Of a stretch of 5,238 nucleotides of DNA, positions 1 to 4,416 are shown in pieces. Source of the stretch: Myxococcaceae bacterium (GTDB lineage: Bacteria; Myxococcota; Myxococcia; Myxococcales; Myxococcaceae). The stretch covers positions 1 to 5,238 of the forward strand of contig JAGSPQ010000337.1 of assembly GCA_018262385.1 (NCBI GenBank), in the 5' to 3' direction. The first letter of the stretch is position 1. Each line of letters opens with the position of its first letter. The notes under the pieces are model-generated. The model was not told the DNA's origin, ran no database searches, and saw only the letters and a list, made by a program, of their open reading frames with translations. The position numbers were made by a program, and so were the translations under genes.

Positions 1-64
1 TCGCCGTACCCAGCCGCGTCGGGCGCTTTGGCGGGGCCATACGCGCTCTACGGCACTGCAGCCG

Positions 65-86
65 GCGAAGGTGAGGCAACCTTCGC
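65..86. promoter_or_regulatory. Perfect inverted repeat upstream of the lipase gene
   Basis: GCGAAGGT and ACCTTCGC form an 8-bp perfect inverted repeat around a 6-base centre (GAGGCA). It ends 36 bases before the lipase ATG. Neither strand has a T-tract after it, so it does not look like an intrinsic terminator. An operator for a dimeric repressor or a hairpin in the 5' leader would both fit. No convincing -35/-10 pair was found around it, so a regulatory role is inference from position and symmetry only. Confidence 0.4.
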
Positions 87-122
87 AACCTGCTGCGGTC
101 CGGATGGCTATGGTGTCCGCCC

Positions 123-1250
123 ATGCCCCCGAAGCACCGCATCTACCTGCTGCCCGGCTTCTTCGGCTTCGCGAACCTGGGGGAGATCGTCTACTTCGGC
201 CACGTCTTCACCTGCCTGAAGGACGAGCTGTCGCGGCGCGGGGTGGAGGCAGAGGTCTTCCACGTGCTCTCCCACCCGACCGCGTCGATCCGGGCGCGCG
301 CACAGGATCTGCTGACCGAGCTGGCGAAGACCGCGGGCGACGACGATGGCCCGATTCACCTCATTGGCCACTCCACCGGCGGGCTGGACGCGCGGCTCTT
401 CGTCAGCCCGGGGGTGAACCTCGGCGACGAAGGCAACCTCCCGTCGCCCGAGGTGTTCGCCCGCCGAGTGCGGTCGGTCACCTGCGTGGCGACGCCGAAC
501 CGCGGCACCGGCATCGCGTCGTTCTTCTCCGGCCTGATGGGCGCGAAGCTGCTTGGGCTGCTCTCGCTGTTCACGGTGTACGTGCTGCGCTTCGGCCGGG
601 TGCCGCTGCGCTACTCGCTGAAGGTAGCGGGGACGTTCGTCCGGATGGACTCGCTCCTCGGCTGGCGCGAGACGCTGGTGGATCAGCTCTTCACCGACCT
701 GCTGCAGGACTTCTCCCACGAGCGCCGCACCGCCATCGCCACCTTCCTGGAGCAGGTCAGCCAGGATCAGTCGCTGGTCGCCCAGCTCACCCCGGAGGGC
801 ATCGACCTGTTCAACGCCGGCGTCGCCCCGCGGCCGGGCGTGCGCTACGGCAGCGTGGTGACCCAGGCGCGGCCGCCGTCGCTCCGCTCGCGGGTCGCCG
901 CTGGCCTCGACCCGTACGCCCAGGCGACCCACAACCTGTATGCGTTCCTCTATGGGCGGGCGCGAACGCAGCAGAAACCGCTGTCCGTCGAGCACCGCCA
1001 GGCGTTGGTGAAGGCCTATGGGCTGCTGCCCGGTGAGGACCGGGCCGACGGCATCGTGCCGACGCAGAGCCAGCCGTGGGGCGAGGTGATCGCCGCGGTG
1101 TGGGCCGACCACCTCGACATCATCGGCCACTTCGACGGGCCGGAAGAGAACCCGCCGCACGTGGATTGGCTCATCTCGGCCGCCGGCTTCCGCCGCGCCC
1201 AGTTCGTGGAGACGTGGTCGAAGGTGACCGACTTCCTCCTGCGCCCCTGA
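123..1250 (+). CDS. Alpha/beta-hydrolase, true-lipase-like esterase
   Basis: This 375-residue protein is a probable carboxylic-ester hydrolase acting on lipid or acyl-ester substrates. The N-terminal LPGFFGF (residues 10-16) sits where lipases carry their first strand and oxyanion-hole loop. GHSTGG (82-87) is the nucleophile elbow, with Ser84 as nucleophile. TPNRGT (124-129) matches the TPHRGT-type motif of bacterial true lipases. DGIVPTQ (309-315) probably supplies the acid (Asp309), and DHLD (329-332) the catalytic His330. This order and wording recall family I bacterial lipases. Residues about 132-157 are hydrophobic and could be a lid or a membrane-contacting segment. There is no signal peptide, so it is probably cytoplasmic or membrane-associated, unlike classic secreted lipases. 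The ATG at 123 is the only reasonable start, since nearby ATG/GTG codons are out of frame; no strong ribosome-binding site is visible. It converges on the tRNA unit downstream. The substrate is unknown. Confidence 0.9.
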   Translation: MPPKHRIYLLPGFFGFANLGEIVYFGHVFTCLKDELSRRGVEAEVFHVLSHPTASIRARAQDLLTELAKTAGDDDGPIHLIGHSTGGLDARLFVSPGVNLGDEGNLPSPEVFARRVRSVTCVATPNRGTGIASFFSGLMGAKLLGLLSLFTVYVLRFGRVPLRYSLKVAGTFVRMDSLLGWRETLVDQLFTDLLQDFSHERRTAIATFLEQVSQDQSLVAQLTPEGIDLFNAGVAPRPGVRYGSVVTQARPPSLRSRVAAGLDPYAQATHNLYAFLYGRARTQQKPLSVEHRQALVKAYGLLPGEDRADGIVPTQSQPWGEVIAAVWADHLDIIGHFDGPEENPPHVDWLISAAGFRRAQFVETWSKVTDFLLRP

Positions 1251-1301
1251 CGCACTCCTCGCTTCGGGCCGCGGTGCTGGCGTCGTGTTTTCGGTGTGCG
1301 C

Positions 1302-1341
1302 AAAAGAGAAAAGGCCACCAGACTCGCGCCTGATGGCCCTT
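1302..1341 (-). terminator. Intrinsic terminator of the tRNA-Thr unit
   Basis: Read on the minus strand, GGCCATCAG (1338-1330) pairs with CTGGTGGCC (1321-1313). The result is a 9-bp stem with one U-G wobble and an 8-base loop, followed at once by TTTTCTCTTTT (1312-1302). The stem begins 15 bases past the tRNA 3' end. On the plus strand the hairpin has a C-A mismatch and no T-tract, so it would not be expected to end lipase transcription. Confidence 0.85.
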
Positions 1342-1353
1342 CAAGATCCGCAG

Positions 1354-1426
1354 AGCCGACTACGTGATTTGAACACGTGACCTGCTGATTACGAATCAGC
1401 TGCTCTACCAACTGAGCTAAGTCGGC
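1354..1426 (-). tRNA. tRNA-Thr (anticodon CGU)
   Basis: A complete 73-base cloverleaf can be drawn. The acceptor GCCGACT pairs with AGTCGGC (7 bp), the D stem GCTC with GAGC, the anticodon stem GCTGA with TCAGC, and the T stem ACGTG with CACGT around the loop TTCAAAT. The variable loop is AGGTC. The anticodon loop TTCGTAA puts CGT at 1393-1391, which reads ACG (Thr). The discriminator base is U and the 3' CCA is not encoded (the next bases are CTG), so it would be added after transcription. The gene lies between the lipoprotein stop codon and a strong terminator, on the same strand as the lipoprotein gene, and probably has its own promoter. Confidence 0.97.
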
Positions 1427-1444
1427 AAAAAGAAAGCGCCGCGC

Positions 1445-1472
1445 AGTAACAGACGCGAGCGGACCCCGTCAA
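1445..1472 (-). promoter_or_regulatory. Candidate sigma-70-type promoter for tRNA-Thr
   Basis: On the minus strand, TTGACG (1472-1467, 5 of 6 matches to TTGACA) is followed after 16 bases by GTTACT (1450-1445, 3 of 6 matches to TATAAT). Transcription would start near 1438, about 12 bases before the mature tRNA. The stretch after the -10 is GC-rich (GCGCGGCGC), as in stringently controlled stable-RNA promoters. The -35 box overlaps the TGA stop of the lipoprotein gene. The -35 is good and the -10 is weak; co-transcription with the lipoprotein gene is the alternative. Confidence 0.42.
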
Positions 1473-2815
1473 CGGACCTTGTTCACCAGCAGATAGGTAA
1501 CCGTGGCGTCGCCGCCGGCCGAGTGGGTCGAGGCGAGGTCCGGATCCCCGTCGCCGTCCGCGTCGCCGACCGCCAGCGAGATCGGCGCTCCGGCGCCCAG
1601 CGTTCCCTCGGTGGTGGCGAAGCTCCAGGCGCCCTGGTTGCGGCGCACCTGCACCTTGTCGCCCAGCTGCCACAGCACGTCGGGCCGCCCGTCGAGATCG
1701 AGATCCACCACCTTCAGCTCCCTCGCGCCGGCGACCGGGAACGCGCTCTTCGAGGCAAAGCCCGCTCCGGTGTTCTCCCACAGCAGCACCGCGGCCGGCT
1801 CGAGCGCCGCCAGATCGAGGTCCCCGTCGCCATCGAAGTCCCCGGCGGCGATCGCCAGCGGCGACGACGGCACGGCCTGCGTCGCCCCAGCATCCCAGCC
1901 CGGAGCCAGCCGCGACTCGAGCCCTCCGCCCGAGACGAACAGCACGTCGAGCCGCCCATCCCCATCCAGATCTCCCAGCGTCGCCGCCGAGGTCGTCAGG
2001 GGCAGGGTGGTCGGCGTCGCGCCCTGGACGATCACCGCTCCGAAGGCGCCCGCGTCCGCGCAGCCCAGCGCGAACACCGCCGTCCCCGCATCCGAGGGCC
2101 CCGAGGTCCCGAGGAACCGCGCTGCCGGACAGCCCGCGTCCGCGAACGTCGAGAACGCGAACGAGGTGCCCGAGTACAGGTAGCGATCGATCGCCCCGTC
2201 GTCGTTGATCGACACCACGTCCATCCGCCCGTCGCCGTCCAGATCCGCCGCCGCCGCCTCCAGCGGAGTCCGCCCGTACGACAGCTTCCGGCCGGTGATG
2301 AACCCCTGCTCGATCGTGTAGCCGAACGTCTCCAGCCTTCCGAACGACGGCACCGCCATCACCAGATCCGACAGCCCCTTCGGCTCGAGATCCGCGATCA
2401 CCGCCGGCCCGCCCTTCGCCACCGACAGCGCCGGTCCGGCCTGGAACAGCACCGGCACGCAGTGGCTGACGTCGAGCTGACAGGCCTCCGTGCACGCCTG
2501 GTAACCGAAGCTCGCGCAGGCGCCCACCCCCAGCTTCCCGTCGCACCCCTCGCCCAGATCCACCGCCCCGTTGCCGCACCGCTTCGTGCACAGCGTCTTG
2601 ACGAACTTGCAGTCGGCGCAGGTCAGCGGCCCGTCGTCGAAGCCGAGCGACTTGCAGGTCGCTCCGGCGAGGTTCGACCCTTCGCACTCCTCCACGCTGC
2701 TGAGGTCCCCATCCCCACACCTGGGATCCGGGGGAGGCGGCTCGACCTGCCTGGTGTTCCCGTTGCGGCAGGCCACCAACAGCAGGACGACGACGAGAAG
2801 GGTTCGCTTTTCCAC
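1469..2815 (-). CDS. Cys-rich, FG-GAP/VCBS-repeat surface lipoprotein
   Basis: This 448-residue predicted lipoprotein begins with Lys3-Arg4 and a hydrophobic core (6-14), ending in a lipobox LVAC with Cys16 as the lipidation site. Residue +2 is Arg, not Asp, so outer-membrane sorting is likely. A Pro-rich linker (26-31) leads to two tandem six-cysteine modules, Cys33/44/54/66/69/76 and Cys80/91/100/108/112/119. These resemble the myxobacterial disulfide repeat. Residues about 125-448 hold FG-GAP/VCBS repeats with calcium loops of the DxDxDGxxD type at 191, 282, 326, 371 and 418, plus a degenerate one near 142. The spacing implies a seven-bladed beta-propeller. Such proteins usually bind ligands or other surface proteins; no enzyme motif is seen. 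The start is GTG at 2815, directly before the signal peptide. The long in-frame extension upstream has no signal sequence and runs antisense to yacG, so it is rejected. The ligand is unknown. Confidence 0.9.
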   Translation of the reverse strand: MEKRTLLVVVLLLVACRNGNTRQVEPPPPDPRCGDGDLSSVEECEGSNLAGATCKSLGFDDGPLTCADCKFVKTLCTKRCGNGAVDLGEGCDGKLGVGACASFGYQACTEACQLDVSHCVPVLFQAGPALSVAKGGPAVIADLEPKGLSDLVMAVPSFGRLETFGYTIEQGFITGRKLSYGRTPLEAAAADLDGDGRMDVVSINDDGAIDRYLYSGTSFAFSTFADAGCPAARFLGTSGPSDAGTAVFALGCADAGAFGAVIVQGATPTTLPLTTSAATLGDLDGDGRLDVLFVSGGGLESRLAPGWDAGATQAVPSSPLAIAAGDFDGDGDLDLAALEPAAVLLWENTGAGFASKSAFPVAGARELKVVDLDLDGRPDVLWQLGDKVQVRRNQGAWSFATTEGTLGAGAPISLAVGDADGDGDPDLASTHSAGGDATVTYLLVNKVR

Positions 2816-2831
2816 AGTGGCCGATGCAGTC

Positions 2832-2859
2832 TTTAGACCGATGGCGGCCCGTTGCCCAA
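2832..2859 (-). promoter_or_regulatory. Weak candidate promoter for the lipoprotein gene
   Basis: On the minus strand, TTGGGC (2859-2854, 3 of 6 to TTGACA) lies 16 bases before TCTAAA (2837-2832, 4 of 6 to TATAAT). It would give a leader of roughly 10 bases before the GTG at 2815. It lies mostly inside the 5' end of yacG. The two starts are only 25 bp apart, so a promoter must lie in this area unless transcription reads in from farther away. The match is weak and could be chance. Confidence 0.2.
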
Positions 2860-3050
2860 CCTGCAAGCGCGAGGCGCTTCCCCCGGCGAAGAACCCGGCG
2901 TTCCCCTTCTGCAGCCCGCGCTGCCGGGAAGTGGATCTCGGCAAGTGGCTGGGCGAGGAGTTCCGGATCGTCGACCGCACCCCCGAGGCCGACGAAGACG
3001 GGCAGCAGGCGACGCCCGCCAACCCCGAAGACGAAGACGGTCGGCCGTGA
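2841..3050 (+). CDS. yacG: DNA gyrase inhibitor YacG, zinc-finger protein
   Basis: This 69-residue protein is a clear YacG (DUF329) member. Cys5, Cys8, Cys24 and Cys28 form the C-x2-C-x15-C-x3-C zinc site, with the same spacing I recall for E. coli YacG. The following segment VDLGKWLGEE (31-40) matches the conserved IDLGEWAAEE helix. The C-terminus is acidic and low in complexity, as usual for the family. In E. coli, YacG binds the GyrB subunit and blocks DNA binding by gyrase; the same role here is by homology. The ATG at 2841 gives the typical short N-terminus before the first CPxC. An in-frame GTG at 2817 would add eight residues and has no better ribosome-binding site. The stop overlaps the next start by 4 nt, indicating translational coupling. 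The setting, next to FHA and phosphatase genes, is not the enterobacterial one beside coaE. Confidence 0.93.
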   Translation: MAARCPTCKREALPPAKNPAFPFCSPRCREVDLGKWLGEEFRIVDRTPEADEDGQQATPANPEDEDGRP

Positions 3051-3784
3051 GCATCCTCTTCGCCGGCGGCGTCGCGGTGGCATACGCGTCCACCGTGATC
3101 GGCCTCCATCGGCTCAACGTCCGCCGGATGCGGGCCCAGGCCGGCGGCTTTCCCACCTTGCGGCGGCTCGACTGGCAGTCGCTGCTGGCCGGGCTGCTGC
3201 CTGCGCCCGACGGCCCGGTCGCCGACGGCCCCCCCGAGCTGCCCCCGTTGCTCCGCGCGCCCCCTCCGAAGGACGCCGAGGCCCGGCACGCGATGCTGAC
3301 CGCGATCGTCTCCGGCGCCTCGGTCGAGCCCGCCCGCTTCGAGTCGGCCGGCTTCTCGGGAGGCGAGTCGCAGTGGCTGACCACCCTCGCGCTCGCCCAG
3401 GCCCGGCCGCACGACGCGCTCGATCGGCTCTTCTCTTCCCGCCCCGGCACCTCGGCCGAGGTCTACCTGCGCGAGCACCTCTTCCTTCAGCACCGGGTCA
3501 ACCCGCTCAACCTCGAGCTGTCGGTGTTCGCCACCAAGCGCCGGCTCGCCGCCGCGCTGGGCCGCTTCGCCGACGCGCCCACCCTCTACTTCGCCCGGGC
3601 CCAGGCCTCGGCGCAGCTGGGGTTCAACCAGGCGGTGCTCGACGATCTGGCGCGCGCCGTCTACTTCAGCCGGCACGCTCCCTTCTACCTGAAGGTGATC
3701 ACCGAGCTGCCGTGGGTGGGCGAGGCGCGCCCCGCGCTGTACCAACAGTGCATTGCGTTGTTAACTGCGGCGCCCAGTGCCTGA
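3047..3784 (+). CDS. Membrane-anchored helical protein, unknown function
   Basis: I do not recognise this 245-residue protein. One hydrophobic segment (about residues 3-20) is followed at once by basic residues (HRLNVRRMR, 21-29). The positive-inside rule then places the C-terminal part in the cytoplasm. A Pro-rich linker (about 52-74) precedes a largely helical region rich in Ala, Leu and Arg. Around 176-212, a stretch including ARAQASAQLGFNQAV resembles a TPR-like helical hairpin, but the consensus spacing is imperfect, so a TPR call is tentative. GTG at 3047 overlaps the yacG stop as GTGA, a classic coupled start. The 3' end overlaps the FHA gene by 8 nt, so the three genes almost certainly share a transcript. 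A scaffold or membrane partner of the FHA protein is a reasonable guess, from context only. Confidence 0.82.
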   Translation: MSILFAGGVAVAYASTVIGLHRLNVRRMRAQAGGFPTLRRLDWQSLLAGLLPAPDGPVADGPPELPPLLRAPPPKDAEARHAMLTAIVSGASVEPARFESAGFSGGESQWLTTLALAQARPHDALDRLFSSRPGTSAEVYLREHLFLQHRVNPLNLELSVFATKRRLAAALGRFADAPTLYFARAQASAQLGFNQAVLDDLARAVYFSRHAPFYLKVITELPWVGEARPALYQQCIALLTAAPSA

Positions 3785-4304
3785 GCTGCTCCTCACCTGT
3801 CTCCAGCGGTACCTCAAAGATCCGAAGGCCTTCGAGGGCAAGCTCGCGGGCCGCGCGGTGCTGACCTACGACCCGCCCACCACCGCCTCGGGCGCCGGGA
3901 CGCTGGACGAAGACGGCGAAGACTTCCGCTTCCGCACCGCCAGCGGAGTCACCGGCACCGCGCTCGGGGGCGGCGATCCCACCGTCGCCTACCTCGAGAA
4001 GACCAAGGACAACGCCTTTCAGCGGCGGGTCACCCTCGGCCGCACCGGCAACAACGACATCGAGATCGACTCTCCTTCGGTCTCCCGGTTCCACGCCTGG
4101 TTCGTTCGCGACGAGGTCCACCAGCAGTGGACGATCGTCGACGCCGGCTCGAAGAACGGGACCCAGGTGTCGGGCAAGCGGCTCACCCCCAAGGTCCCCG
4201 AGCCGCTCTCCAGCGGGTCCCGGCTGAAGGTGGGGCAGGTCGAGCTCACTTTCTTCACCGCCGAAGGATTCCTCGCGCAGCTCAAGCGCCGCGGGACGAC
4301 CTGA
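3777..4304 (+). CDS. FHA-domain phosphothreonine-binding protein
   Basis: This 175-residue protein has one forkhead-associated domain at about residues 80-160. The hallmark residues are present: Gly88-Arg89 (LGRTGNNDIEI), the SRFH motif with Ser103 and His106, and Asn127-Gly128-Thr129 (SKNGT). These are the positions that contact phosphothreonine peptides and shape the loops, so binding should be intact. The first 80 residues match no domain I can name; residues 32-68 are rich in Gly, Thr and Asp and probably flexible. There is no signal peptide or membrane segment, so it is cytoplasmic. The start at GTG 3777 is nearly forced, because the same frame has a TAA at 3762-3764. The gene overlaps the upstream one by 8 nt and is followed after 112 bp by a PP2C phosphatase gene, the enzyme class that would remove the phosphate this domain reads. 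No kinase gene is visible in the window. Confidence 0.93.
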   Translation: MPELLLTCLQRYLKDPKAFEGKLAGRAVLTYDPPTTASGAGTLDEDGEDFRFRTASGVTGTALGGGDPTVAYLEKTKDNAFQRRVTLGRTGNNDIEIDSPSVSRFHAWFVRDEVHQQWTIVDAGSKNGTQVSGKRLTPKVPEPLSSGSRLKVGQVELTFFTAEGFLAQLKRRGTT

Positions 4305-4365
4305 CCCCGGCAAATCGGTTGGGCGCCCGGCCCTGGGGACGCGCGGGGCTAACGTTCGCCAGCGA

Positions 4366-4381
4366 AGGAAACATTCTTGCT
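4366..4381 (+). promoter_or_regulatory. Candidate sigma-54 (-24/-12) promoter for the PP2C gene
   Basis: GG at 4367-4368 and GC at 4379-4380 are separated by exactly 10 bases, and the -12 element reads TTGCT, matching the TTGCW consensus. The -24 element is AGGAAA against TGGCAC, so only GG and one A agree. The site lies in a locally AT-rich patch of the 112-bp intergenic gap. Transcription would start near 4392, leaving a leader of about 25 bases to the GTG at 4417. In a GC-rich genome GG-N10-GC occurs often by chance; the TTGC match and position give moderate support. Confidence 0.35.
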
Positions 4382-4416
4382 CTGCTCTGATCGCGTCCCG
4401 TAAGGTCGGCTTTCCC

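Noticed and set aside
1..40. Possible divergent gene starting at ATG 40 on the minus strand and leaving the window
   Set aside because: Only 13 codons are visible, with no ribosome-binding site and no recognisable sequence, so it cannot be supported.
1..74. Possible 3' end of an upstream plus-strand gene stopping at TGA 72-74 within the inverted-repeat loop
   Set aside because: Fewer than 25 codons are visible, with nothing recognisable; other frames are equally open.
108..1160. A 350-codon minus-strand reading frame opposite the lipase gene
   Set aside because: Its composition is Arg/Ala/Gly/His-rich without domains, and it mirrors a gene with intact catalytic motifs. It is a GC-driven shadow.
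1427..1440. TTTCTTTTT on the minus strand as a terminator for the lipoprotein gene
   Set aside because: The preceding GCGCGGCGC can form only a three-base stem, too weak; the T-run lies in the short tRNA leader.
1700..2250. Recurring GTC-GCC-GTC-type DNA patterns as a DNA repeat array
   Set aside because: They encode the DxDxDG calcium loops of the propeller and reflect protein repeats, not CRISPR or an intergenic repeat.
1469..3745. A 758-codon minus-strand reading frame extending the lipoprotein upstream to 3745
   Set aside because: The true start is the GTG at 2815 just before a lipoprotein signal peptide. The extension is Arg/Gly-rich, resembles no protein, and runs antisense to yacG and the helical-protein gene; it is open because of GC-rich codon bias.
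4305..4350. GC-rich stretch with a GGGCGCCC palindrome after the FHA gene as a terminator
   Set aside because: No stable stem with a following T-tract could be drawn; chance palindromes are common at this GC content.
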